Shown piece after piece: positions 44,260-52,210 of a stretch of 64,000 nt of DNA (its first letter is position 1; the number at the start of each line of letters is the position of its first letter). Source of the stretch: M55B127 sp035269185 (GTDB lineage: Bacteria; Bacillota; Halanaerobiia; Halanaerobiales; M55B127); the NCBI GenBank assembly GCA_964430875.1, contig CAYSHP010000007.1:1-64000 (forward strand). Reading direction: 5' to 3'. The translations under genes were made by a program, and so were the position numbers. The notes under the pieces are model-generated. The model made no database searches and was not told the origin of the DNA. It saw only the letters and a list, made by a program, of their open reading frames with translations.

Positions 44260-45267
44260 CTATAGGTTGCTTCCACCTAATTCTTGATAACTTTGTTCAT
44301 ATAAAGTATTGTAATATTCATTAACTATTTTTTCAATATCTAGATCGTCATACATTTCAGGATATAATTTTTCAGCTAACCAGACAATCCCTAGATAAGA
44401 AGAAGGACTTGGAAAATCCCAAGGTTCAACTTTAGAGGGAAATCTATAAATATTCTCATTTTTAACAGCTTTAAGCTGTTGTAATTCTGGTCGGTTTGAT
44501 AGATCTTCTATAGTACCACTATAATATTGTGAAACTACAATTACATCTGGATTCCATTTAATTAATTCTTCTAAAGAGGTTTTTATAAATCCTGTTTTTA
44601 CTTCTTTAGCAGGATTAATACCCCCTGCTAATTCGATCATGCTGGTCTGTAACATATTCTTGCCAACTGTATCAAATAAATCTGAATTTGCAAAGTATAC
44701 TTCTTTCCTGTCAATAATTTCATTTGTATTATCTACTATCTTAAGTATTTTATTATATTGATCTATTACCTCTTCAGCTCTTTTCTCAGCATCTAAAGCT
44801 TTTCCTAAAATTCTGGTAGTTTCCTTGATTTGAGCATAACTTTCAGGCACTATTATAATTGAAGCTATACCAAATTCTTTTAATTTCTTGGCAACCTTAG
44901 GTCCATCATTGTAGGGAAATAAAATTACTAAATCAGGATCTACTTCAATGATCTGTTCTAAGTTTAAACCATGTCTTTTCGAACCTACATTTGGAAGTTT
45001 TTCTCCTTCATATAATTTTTGGAACAAGGAAATCTTTTCAAAACTTAGATCAGAAGCTACTAATCTATCTTGAGCATTAAGGCAAAATACAAATTGAGTT
45101 GCAGAACGATATGTTGTCACTATTCTATTTACTTCATCTGGTACTTCAACTTTTCTACCTGTCATATCAGTGACCAGCTTCCCGGCAAAAGCAGATGAAG
45201 TGACCATTAAACCTATGACTAATACCATTGTTATGATTATTGCAAATTTTCTAGAATAATTTTTCAA
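44260..45267 (-). CDS. Class III ABC binding protein, probable molybdate/tungstate
   Basis: A 335-residue periplasmic binding protein of the BtuF/FhuD/MolA fold: a signal peptide ending SSAFAG, then VTDMTGRKVEVPDEVNRIVTT, the long central helix region, and VVSQYYSG. The signal peptide has no lipobox cysteine. The ligand is not readable from the sequence. The case for molybdate rests on the ModE-type box just upstream, a modE-like gene and mocA next door, and the existence of MolA in Haemophilus. A corrinoid or iron ligand is the alternative. The start is TTG behind AAGGAGG. Confidence 0.78.
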   Translation of the reverse strand: MKNYSRKFAIIITMVLVIGLMVTSSAFAGKLVTDMTGRKVEVPDEVNRIVTTYRSATQFVFCLNAQDRLVASDLSFEKISLFQKLYEGEKLPNVGSKRHGLNLEQIIEVDPDLVILFPYNDGPKVAKKLKEFGIASIIIVPESYAQIKETTRILGKALDAEKRAEEVIDQYNKILKIVDNTNEIIDRKEVYFANSDLFDTVGKNMLQTSMIELAGGINPAKEVKTGFIKTSLEELIKWNPDVIVVSQYYSGTIEDLSNRPELQQLKAVKNENIYRFPSKVEPWDFPSPSSYLGIVWLAEKLYPEMYDDLDIEKIVNEYYNTLYEQSYQELGGSNL

Positions 45268-45290
45268 AGTTAATTCCTCCTTATGTTTTT

Positions 45291-45314
45291 CGTTATTTGT
45301 AACCTCATATAACG
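45291..45314. promoter_or_regulatory. ModE-type operator
   Basis: CGTTAT, 12 bases, ATAACG: a 24-bp inverted repeat between the ModE-like gene and the binding-protein gene. This is the same half-site and spacing as I recall for the E. coli modA operator. It lies 24 bases upstream of the binding protein's start, so a bound repressor would block that promoter or early elongation. Confidence 0.8.
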
Positions 45315-45331
45315 TTATTAAAAAAATAATT

Positions 45332-45688
45332 TTACTCTTTTAATTTATCTTTGAATTTTTGAGTAAAATATTTTGTTTCCAATTTAGACATTTCGCGCCT
45401 GGCTTCAGTTCTAAAGTTTAAAAAAGTATCCATAATTAATCTACCTTTTTTGGTTAAAGTAGAACCTCCACCTTCAGCTCCACCAACCTGTTTTTCTAAT
45501 AATTTAAATCCCAGCTTCTTTTCTAATTTGTCGATTAATTGCCAGGCTTGGCTATAGGACATATTTATGGCTGCAGCAGCTTTGCTTAAAGAACCCAGTT
45601 TATCTACAAGTCTTAATATATCTGCTGGTCCGTCACCGAAAAGGCGTTCTCCATCTTCTTCTAACCATAGTTTGTAATTCAACTTCAT
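45332..45688 (-). CDS. modE: ModE-like winged-helix regulator (DNA-binding domain only)
   Basis: A 118-residue protein matching the N-terminal winged helix of ModE (GPADILRLVDKLGSLSKAAAAINMSYSQAWQLIDKLEKKLG; GGAEGGGSTLTKKG). The C-terminal molybdate-binding MOP domains of full-length ModE are absent, as in many one-domain homologues. How molybdate is sensed is therefore open. The start chosen is the ATG at 45688 behind AGGG. It is one gene behind mocA and just upstream of a ModE-type operator. Confidence 0.88.
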   Translation of the reverse strand: MKLNYKLWLEEDGERLFGDGPADILRLVDKLGSLSKAAAAINMSYSQAWQLIDKLEKKLGFKLLEKQVGGAEGGGSTLTKKGRLIMDTFLNFRTEARREMSKLETKYFTQKFKDKLKE

Positions 45689-45699
45689 AAAAATCATCC

Positions 45700-46302
45700 C
45701 TAATCATATTTGTTTTTATAATAAAGGTAATCATCATAGTAATCTAAGTCTATGATTACCTTTTGGTTATCAATAGGATAATACTCAACTAAGTCTTTAT
45801 GTTCTTCAATAAATGGTTTTAATCCCATCGGACCTTCTAACTTTTTCATTTCAGATAAGTATTTTGTACTAATAATCACCGGATGGCCCGGTTTATCATT
45901 ATAAATAGGCATTATTATCTCAGAGGATGATTTTTCAAACTCACTTATAATATTATCAAATATATCTGGTGTAATCAATGGTTGATCTCCCAAAAATATT
46001 ACCAAGTTTTTTGTGTTATTTGATAAATTATTAATACCCACTTTTAAACTACTGCTCATACCTCTGGTAAAATCAGGATTTTCTTTGATTCTAAAGCGGT
46101 TATCATCATAGTAATCTATTTTCTTTTTAACTCTCTCTGCTTCAGCACCTAAGACCACCCTGATCTCATCATCAATATATTCACTAGCTAATACATTATC
46201 AATAACTGTTTCCAGTATTGTCTTATCTTTCCAGGGTAACAGTTGTTTTAATTTTCCCATTCTATCCGCTTCACCAGCGGCTAATATAATAGCTGTATAC
46301 AT
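45700..46302 (-). CDS. mocA: Molybdenum cofactor cytidylyltransferase-like protein (MocA/YgfJ)
   Basis: A 200-residue nucleotidyltransferase: AIILAAGEADRMGKLKQLLPW is the NTP-binding signature, with FLGDQPLI and PGHPVI further on. MocA attaches CMP to molybdopterin to make the cytosine dinucleotide form; related proteins mature xanthine dehydrogenases. The two molybdenum hydroxylases in this window are natural clients. The start chosen is the ATG at 46302 behind AGAGG; the frame stays open 32 codons upstream into the hairpin region. Confidence 0.88.
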   Translation of the reverse strand: MYTAIILAAGEADRMGKLKQLLPWKDKTILETVIDNVLASEYIDDEIRVVLGAEAERVKKKIDYYDDNRFRIKENPDFTRGMSSSLKVGINNLSNNTKNLVIFLGDQPLITPDIFDNIISEFEKSSSEIIMPIYNDKPGHPVIISTKYLSEMKKLEGPMGLKPFIEEHKDLVEYYPIDNQKVIIDLDYYDDYLYYKNKYD

Positions 46303-46324
46303 AATAACCATCCTCTTGATTATA

Positions 46325-46349
46325 AAGGGGAGGAAATTTCCTCCCCCTT
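46325..46349. repeat. GC-rich hairpin between azgA and mocA
   Basis: AAGGGGAGGAAA / TTTCCTCCCC(C)TT makes a perfect 12-bp palindromic stem with no loop to speak of and no strong T-run on the minus strand. It fills a 61-base gap. It may be a leaky terminator or an mRNA processing site that separates permease from cofactor genes. Confidence 0.5.
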
Positions 46350-46363
46350 TTATATTTATATCT

Positions 46364-47686
46364 TTATAAAAACAAGAAGTATGCAATAAATACTGCACCT
46401 AATACATAAACTAATGTATTTACTTCTTTTCCTCTACCAGTAAATAACTTAATTAGAGGGTAAATAATAAAGCCTAAAGCAATTCCATTAGAAATTGAAT
46501 ATGTTAAGGGCATTGCGATCATAGCAATAAAGGCTGGTAATACTTCAGTGAAATCATCCCAGTCTAAGTCACTTACATTAGTCATCATCATAGTACCTAC
46601 TATAACTAAAGCAGGGGCAGTAGCTGCACCGGGCACTAGACCAATTAATGGTCTAAAGAACAATGCTAAGAAAAATAGGATAGCAGTAACTACACCTGTT
46701 AAACCTGTTCTACCACCTTCAGCAACACCGGCAGCAGACTCAATATATGTTGTAACTGTACTGGTACCAAAGAGCGCACCACCAGTAGTACCAATCGCAT
46801 CAGCCAAGAGAGCATTACTTGCTTTTGGTAGGTTACCATCTTCATCAATATAGCCAGCCTGTTTACTTACTCCTACCAGAGTACCGGCTGTATCAAAAAG
46901 GTCAACAAATAAGAATGATAATAAGACTCCTACCATACTTAATCTTAAAGCTGAAGCAATATCTAATTGGAATAAAACTTGGTTCCAATCAGCCATCTTA
47001 GGCATTGCAAAAATACCATTAAAAGCTGGGGTTACACCATTTGTCCAGCCAAAAGCTGTCGCTATTAAGATACCCCAGAGGAGTGATCCTTTTATTTTAA
47101 GGGAATGTAAAATTCCAGTTACTATTAAACCAATCAGGGCAACTAAAGCAGGCCCTGATAATAATGAACCCATACTTACTAAAGTAGCTTCATCATTAAC
47201 AACGATTCCAGCATTTTGTAGTCCGATAAAAGCAATAAATAAACCTATACCAGCACTAATACCAGTTTTTAGATTCATTGGTATAGAGTTAACTATCTTT
47301 TTCCGGACCGGCGTCACACTTAAGACAATAAAGATTATACCTTCTATAAATATTATCCCTAAAGCGGTCTGCCAGGATACACCCATACCAATAACTACAG
47401 AATAAGCAAAAAATGCATTTAAGCCCATACCTGAAGCTAGTGCAAATGGATAATTTGTTAAGAAAGCCATCGCCAAAGTACCTAAAATAATACCAGCAAT
47501 TGTAGCAATAAATACTCCATTAAAAGGCATCCCTGCTTCACTAAGGATTGATGGGTTTACAAATATAATATAAGCCATGGTTAAAAAGGTTGTAAATCCA
47601 GCAATTACCTCAGTCTTAGGATCGGTATTGTTCTCTTTAAGTTTAAATACCTTTTCCAGGAAGCCTCCGTCATTCATTTCGTTCAT
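46364..47686 (-). CDS. Adenine/guanine/hypoxanthine permease (AzgA/PbuG family)
   Basis: A 440-residue nucleobase:proton symporter with about 13 helices. The family signatures are clear: GFTTFLTMAYIIFVNPSIL, YPFALASGMGLNAFFAY, and VDLFDTAGTLVGVSKQAG. It supplies adenine, guanine or hypoxanthine to the deaminase next door. Start ATG behind AAGGAGGG. Confidence 0.93.
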   Translation of the reverse strand: MNEMNDGGFLEKVFKLKENNTDPKTEVIAGFTTFLTMAYIIFVNPSILSEAGMPFNGVFIATIAGIILGTLAMAFLTNYPFALASGMGLNAFFAYSVVIGMGVSWQTALGIIFIEGIIFIVLSVTPVRKKIVNSIPMNLKTGISAGIGLFIAFIGLQNAGIVVNDEATLVSMGSLLSGPALVALIGLIVTGILHSLKIKGSLLWGILIATAFGWTNGVTPAFNGIFAMPKMADWNQVLFQLDIASALRLSMVGVLLSFLFVDLFDTAGTLVGVSKQAGYIDEDGNLPKASNALLADAIGTTGGALFGTSTVTTYIESAAGVAEGGRTGLTGVVTAILFFLALFFRPLIGLVPGAATAPALVIVGTMMMTNVSDLDWDDFTEVLPAFIAMIAMPLTYSISNGIALGFIIYPLIKLFTGRGKEVNTLVYVLGAVFIAYFLFL

Positions 47687-47778
47687 CAAATTCCCTCCTT
47701 ATTAATGATAAGTCTTAATTTAGATAAATATTGAAGATAATCTTACACTTATTTTCCCTTTTAACACCTCCTCTTAAA

Positions 47779-49494
47779 TTAATCGCCTACTCCTAGGGAA
47801 ACAAATTTATTCTCATCAATATCAAATAAACCTTGGTCAGTTATTTTTAAAGAAGGAATTACTGGTAAAGCCATGAAAGACAAGGTCATAATGGGACTCT
47901 GACGAGTTACCCCCATCGAATATACCTTTTCTTTCATCTTCTTTAATTTTTTTGCTACTTCAGGTATTGAATCTTTAGACATCAAACCGGCAATTTCTAA
48001 AGAAAGACAGTCTAATAGTTTACCATCTTCAACTACAGCAATACCACCCTGTAATTTCTCTATTTCTTTGACTGCTTTATACATATCTTTTGAATTTAAG
48101 CCAACCACAATAATATTATGTGAATCATGGCCAATAGAAATAGCTATTGCTCCTTTACGGAGTCCAAAACCTTTGAGTAATCCTAAACCAACATTCCCGG
48201 TTTTTTTATGTCTTTCAACTACAGCTATTTTTACTAAGTTATTAGCAACTAAATCATCAATTTTTACTTTCTCATCAAATTTTATAATTTCTTTATCAGT
48301 TACTATTTGATCTTTTATTAAGCTCATCACACGATACTCTTTAAAATCGGGTAAATTGAAGTCCTGTTTTTTTAACTTACCAATATTAACTGATTTAAAT
48401 ATTTTTTCCGATTTTCCTTCTTTTATTTCAGGTAAATTTACAATTAAGCTCTCATTTTCTGCTACAAGTCGACCATCTTTAAAGACTTTTTCTATATTAA
48501 AGTCTTTTAGATTATCAAGAATAACTAAATCTGCTTTATAGCCAGGCGCAATCGCACCCACATTATTTAAACCCAAAGCCTTAGCAGAATTAATAGTCGC
48601 TAATTTGATAGCCCTTAACGGTGAGATACCATTTTGAATTGCCTTTTTGATCACAAAGTTAATATGACCGTTTTCATATAAGTCTTCAGGGTCCCTGTCA
48701 TCTGTGGCAAATAAAAATCTAGATAAATTACTATTATTTACAGCCGGTAGTAAGTTCACGAGATCTCGTGTTACTGAGCCCTCTCTGATCATAACATACA
48801 TACCCTTTGTTACTTTTTCAATTGCTTCCTCAGGTTCAGTACATTCATGATCTGCCATTATACCCCCAAGCAGATAAGCATTAAGTGCTTTGCCGCTGAC
48901 CCCAGGGGCGTGCCCATCGATGAATTTATCACCAATCATATCTATTTTTCCCCAAATGTTTTTATCTCCTTTGATCACTCCAACAAAATCCATTACTTCA
49001 CCTAAACCAAAGATCCCTTCTTTGTCTTTAAGTTTAGCTAATTTATCGGCTGTTAACACAGCTCCAGAAGTTTCATTAGAGGTAGCAGGTACACAGGAGG
49101 GAAGCATTAAATTAAAGTTCCAGGGTAGCTTTGTCCCGCGGTCTAGAAAATATTTGATTCCATCTAAACCCGCTACATTAGCAATTTCATGTGGATCTGC
49201 AAACACAGTTGTGGTGCCTCTTGGCACTATCCAAGCTGCAAATTCATCCACTCTAACCATAGCACTTTCAAAATGAAGGTGCCCATCTATAAAACCAGGT
49301 GCAATAATATTTTCTTCAAAATCAATCTCCTTTACCCCTTCATAATCACCAATACCAATTATCTTACCATCTGCAATTGCAATATCTTCTCTAATTAAGC
49401 GTTCATTAAACACATCAACTATTCTTCCGTGCTTTAAGACTAATTCCGCGGGTATTTCACCCTTAGCCATTTTTAAAATTCTATTGTTAATCAA
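47779..49494 (-). CDS. ade: Adenine deaminase
   Basis: A 571-residue adenine deaminase that turns adenine into hypoxanthine and ammonia. The metal-site motifs GFIDGHLHFESAMV and FADPHEIANVAG, the HAPGVSG segment, and the C-terminal GHDSHNIIVVG all match Ade. TTG start behind GGGAGGGA. It feeds hypoxanthine to the molybdenum hydroxylases upstream in the same gene block. Confidence 0.95.
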   Translation of the reverse strand: MINNRILKMAKGEIPAELVLKHGRIVDVFNERLIREDIAIADGKIIGIGDYEGVKEIDFEENIIAPGFIDGHLHFESAMVRVDEFAAWIVPRGTTTVFADPHEIANVAGLDGIKYFLDRGTKLPWNFNLMLPSCVPATSNETSGAVLTADKLAKLKDKEGIFGLGEVMDFVGVIKGDKNIWGKIDMIGDKFIDGHAPGVSGKALNAYLLGGIMADHECTEPEEAIEKVTKGMYVMIREGSVTRDLVNLLPAVNNSNLSRFLFATDDRDPEDLYENGHINFVIKKAIQNGISPLRAIKLATINSAKALGLNNVGAIAPGYKADLVILDNLKDFNIEKVFKDGRLVAENESLIVNLPEIKEGKSEKIFKSVNIGKLKKQDFNLPDFKEYRVMSLIKDQIVTDKEIIKFDEKVKIDDLVANNLVKIAVVERHKKTGNVGLGLLKGFGLRKGAIAISIGHDSHNIIVVGLNSKDMYKAVKEIEKLQGGIAVVEDGKLLDCLSLEIAGLMSKDSIPEVAKKLKKMKEKVYSMGVTRQSPIMTLSFMALPVIPSLKITDQGLFDIDENKFVSLGVGD

Positions 49495-49548
49495 TTTAAT
49501 CCCTCCCTCCCTTATACTTATTATCTATTATATTCTTATATGTTTTAA

Positions 49549-50637
49549 TTACTCTAATTTTAATGCACCAAAGTTACAACGGGTGATACATAGTCCACAG
49601 CCTGCACATTTATCAGGATCGATGACAATATAGTCTCTACTTTCATTATATGAAATAGCATCATATACACAACTGGTGATACATAAGCCACAAGTGGTAC
49701 AGTTTTCTTCAATTACTGTTGGTACAACTGTATTAAAGTTAGCTTCTTCTTTAACCACCTGAGCAGTTAAACCTTTAATATCATTTACACTTTCATATCC
49801 ATTTTCATCTAAGAATTTATTTAATTCTTCATTTATTTTCTTATAGACACTAGGACCATTTACAATAGCTTCTGTACAAACCTGTACAGCAGATGCTCCA
49901 GCCATAAACATCTTGGCAGCTCTTAAGCCGCTATCAATACCACCTACACCAATAACAGGAATATCAACATTATTGGAGGCTTGGTAAACTGCTCTTAAGG
50001 CCAGTGGGAATATAGCTTCACCTGATAGCCAGCCAAATCCATTGTCACTACCCATTACTGGTTTTCCAGTTTTGGGATCAATATCTAAGGTTGGGCCAAA
50101 GGAATTAATCAATACAATACCATCTGCACCAGCTTCTTCAGCCGCTTTAGCAAATTCTGGTATGTCAATTCCCGGACTTAATTTAACGAAAACTGGAATA
50201 TCGACTTCATCTTTAGCTGCTTTAATACTTTCTTCCATGGGAGTTGTGTCATCACCTAAATAGTGAGTAGAAAGTTCTAAAGCATCTGCATACTTTTCTA
50301 CCTTTTTAGCTAACTCTCTAATTTGATCTTTTGTATAACCAATACCTGCTATAACGGGTAAGCCTAATTCTCTAATCACAGGATATTCCTCTTCTAGCCA
50401 ATGTTCTGGAGTTAGTTCGGACCATAGTTCAGTATTTAAGAAACCACCTTTTATTCTAGCCATGTTTGGTCTCGGTACTTTAGCAGCCGTAGTAGAGATA
50501 GTCTTTGTAACGATTGCACCAGCCCCACCATTTTTGGCTCTTTTTGCTGCTTTTGCATCTTTAACTGGCGGACCGGCCGCCGGCATAACGGGATTATCTA
50601 ATTCAATTCCTGCAAATTCTACTTTTAAATCAGCCAT
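49549..50637 (-). CDS. DHODH-like flavoprotein with two C-terminal [4Fe-4S] clusters
   Basis: A 362-residue protein. Residues 1-295 are a dihydroorotate/dihydropyrimidine dehydrogenase-like FMN barrel (GIELDNPVMPAAGP; VFVKLSPG; IPVIGVGGI). The last 60 residues hold two ferredoxin motifs, CTTCGLCITSCVY and CAGCGLCITRCNF. It resembles PreA of dihydropyrimidine dehydrogenase. However, the usual NxSCPH active-site stretch reads LSTHYLGDD, so the substrate may differ. No PreA partner (PreT) is in the window. Start ATG behind GAGGAG, six bases behind the P-loop NTPase gene. Confidence 0.82.
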   Translation of the reverse strand: MADLKVEFAGIELDNPVMPAAGPPVKDAKAAKRAKNGGAGAIVTKTISTTAAKVPRPNMARIKGGFLNTELWSELTPEHWLEEEYPVIRELGLPVIAGIGYTKDQIRELAKKVEKYADALELSTHYLGDDTTPMEESIKAAKDEVDIPVFVKLSPGIDIPEFAKAAEEAGADGIVLINSFGPTLDIDPKTGKPVMGSDNGFGWLSGEAIFPLALRAVYQASNNVDIPVIGVGGIDSGLRAAKMFMAGASAVQVCTEAIVNGPSVYKKINEELNKFLDENGYESVNDIKGLTAQVVKEEANFNTVVPTVIEENCTTCGLCITSCVYDAISYNESRDYIVIDPDKCAGCGLCITRCNFGALKLE

Positions 50638-50642
50638 CAATA

Positions 50643-51221
50643 TCACTCCTCATTTTTATTAATTTTCATAATTGTCTTTCTTAATTCTTGATAAATATCT
50701 TCAAAAACAGATTCATGGTTTTTTTCTTTAACCCTATACATACTTATATCATTTCTGCTTCTTATCTTATCTAAAAACTTGTTATGCTCATCTTTGATTA
50801 CAGCCAATACTGGTTTTTTACTGTCCATAATTTCAAACACTTTTTCTTGAAATTTTAAAGCCTTCAGCTCAAACCTCCCAAGTTCATCCATGACTAATAT
50901 ATCTCGAAATTTGCTTCCAATTTCTAAAAACTGAACTCCTTTATCATCAAAAACCTCGGGATTAACTTGCCAATCTTGGGAAGGATGGTCTCTTTTCGCA
51001 AAAATCTGACATTTCTTTTTAAACCCTGCTGAATCTTTTCCCTGCCAATGGTAATAGTAATCCAGAGGATCTGTTAGGTAAAAACTTAACCACTGATTTA
51101 TATTGCCTGTTCGACCTACTACAAATCCTCCGGGTTTTAGATTCAATTTATCTAAAATTCTTTTTACAATAGTACTTTTACCGACATACTTATCTCCGGT
51201 AATCAATATATTGTTTGGCAT
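50643..51221 (-). CDS. THEP1-type nucleoside-triphosphatase
   Basis: A 192-residue P-loop NTPase of the NTPase_1 family: Walker A TGDKYVGKST (8-17) and a Walker B-like ILVMDELGRFE. Family members hydrolyse nucleoside triphosphates, but several occur next to molybdenum hydroxylases, where a maturation role is possible. It starts in a TAATG overlap with the Mo-subunit gene and is probably coupled to it. Confidence 0.8.
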   Translation of the reverse strand: MPNNILITGDKYVGKSTIVKRILDKLNLKPGGFVVGRTGNINQWLSFYLTDPLDYYYHWQGKDSAGFKKKCQIFAKRDHPSQDWQVNPEVFDDKGVQFLEIGSKFRDILVMDELGRFELKALKFQEKVFEIMDSKKPVLAVIKDEHNKFLDKIRSRNDISMYRVKEKNHESVFEDIYQELRKTIMKINKNEE

Positions 51222-52210
51222 TAATTATTTTTTTCCTCTAATGCATCTAATATTTTTTCTGGTGTAATCGGTAGACTTTTAATTCTAACACCGATTGCAT
51301 CATAAACTGCATTTGCCACGGCAGGACTAGCAGCAATTAAAGTAGGTTCACCTACTCCTTTAGAGCCAAAAGGTCCATCAGAATCTTTATTTTCAATTAA
51401 GGTACTTTCAAACTCGGGAATATCTTTAATACTGGGAACCAGGTAATTAGTCATATCGGCATTTAAGGTAATACCATCTTTAATCACTTGATCTTCCATT
51501 AAAGCCATACCTAATCCCTGAACTGTACCACCTTCAATTTGACCGTGTACATTTTGCGGATTAATAGCTTTTCCTACATCTAAAGCCGTATAGACATTCA
51601 TTACTTCAATAATACCAGTATCGGTATCTACTTCTATATCCATCACCTGAGTCATAAAAGTATAGGCTACATAGTTTTTCTCAGTTTGGCCTGTTTTCTT
51701 ATCAGGGGCATAAGTTTTAGGAAAAAAGCTTGCTTCAGCACTCAGTTTTTTTCCTTTTTCTTCAATTATGTCTGCTAATTGCCAATAAGTTATCTTTTTA
51801 TCCTCATCACAAGCGTATAATTCACCCTCCTTAACAGTTAATTCTGGATGGTTACTGTTAAAATAAAGGCTGCCATGGTGATAGATTTTACCCATAACTT
51901 CTTCGGCCGCTTCTCTTACTGCATTACCGGAAAAGAAGGTTTGTCTACTAGCAGAAGTAGAACCGGAATTTTTTGCATTGTGAGTATCCTGACCGACAAT
52001 TTCAATATAGGAAGGATCTATTTTTAAGACTTCCGCAGCAATCTGAATCATTGTTGTTAAAAAGCCTTGACCCATATCTGCACCAGCTGTTCTTAATTTA
52101 ATCTTCTTGTCTGGGGTGATTTCTATTTCAGCAATGGAATGATCGGGAAAACCCTCACCATATCCAAAGCCGAACATTATTGAGGCCATACCTCTTCCTT
52201 TTTTTCTCAT
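51221..52210 (-). CDS. Molybdenum hydroxylase, C-terminal half of the Mo subunit (NdhM-like)
   Basis: A 329-residue protein equal to the second half of a xanthine dehydrogenase Mo subunit. It contains ADMGQGFLTTM, the STSASRQ loop, GGTVQGLGMA and the catalytic glutamate at 288 in GSKGVGEPT. Its ATGA overlap with the preceding gene and the domain-boundary break match the NdhL/NdhM arrangement of Eubacterium barkeri nicotinate dehydrogenase. A frameshift in a single ancestral gene is the alternative. It has no iron-sulfur or FAD domain. Confidence 0.85.
   Translation of the reverse strand: MRKKGRGMASIMFGFGYGEGFPDHSIAEIEITPDKKIKLRTAGADMGQGFLTTMIQIAAEVLKIDPSYIEIVGQDTHNAKNSGSTSASRQTFFSGNAVREAAEEVMGKIYHHGSLYFNSNHPELTVKEGELYACDEDKKITYWQLADIIEEKGKKLSAEASFFPKTYAPDKKTGQTEKNYVAYTFMTQVMDIEVDTDTGIIEVMNVYTALDVGKAINPQNVHGQIEGGTVQGLGMALMEDQVIKDGITLNADMTNYLVPSIKDIPEFESTLIENKDSDGPFGSKGVGEPTLIAASPAVANAVYDAIGVRIKSLPITPEKILDALEEKNN

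Noticed and set aside
48700..49000. Possible CRISPR array or tandem repeats anywhere in the window
   Set aside because: No regularly spaced direct repeats were seen in this or any other segment.
49549..50637. Plain dihydroorotate dehydrogenase (pyrD)
   Set aside because: The C-terminal double ferredoxin domain and the purine setting point away from pyrimidine synthesis, and no other pyr genes are near.
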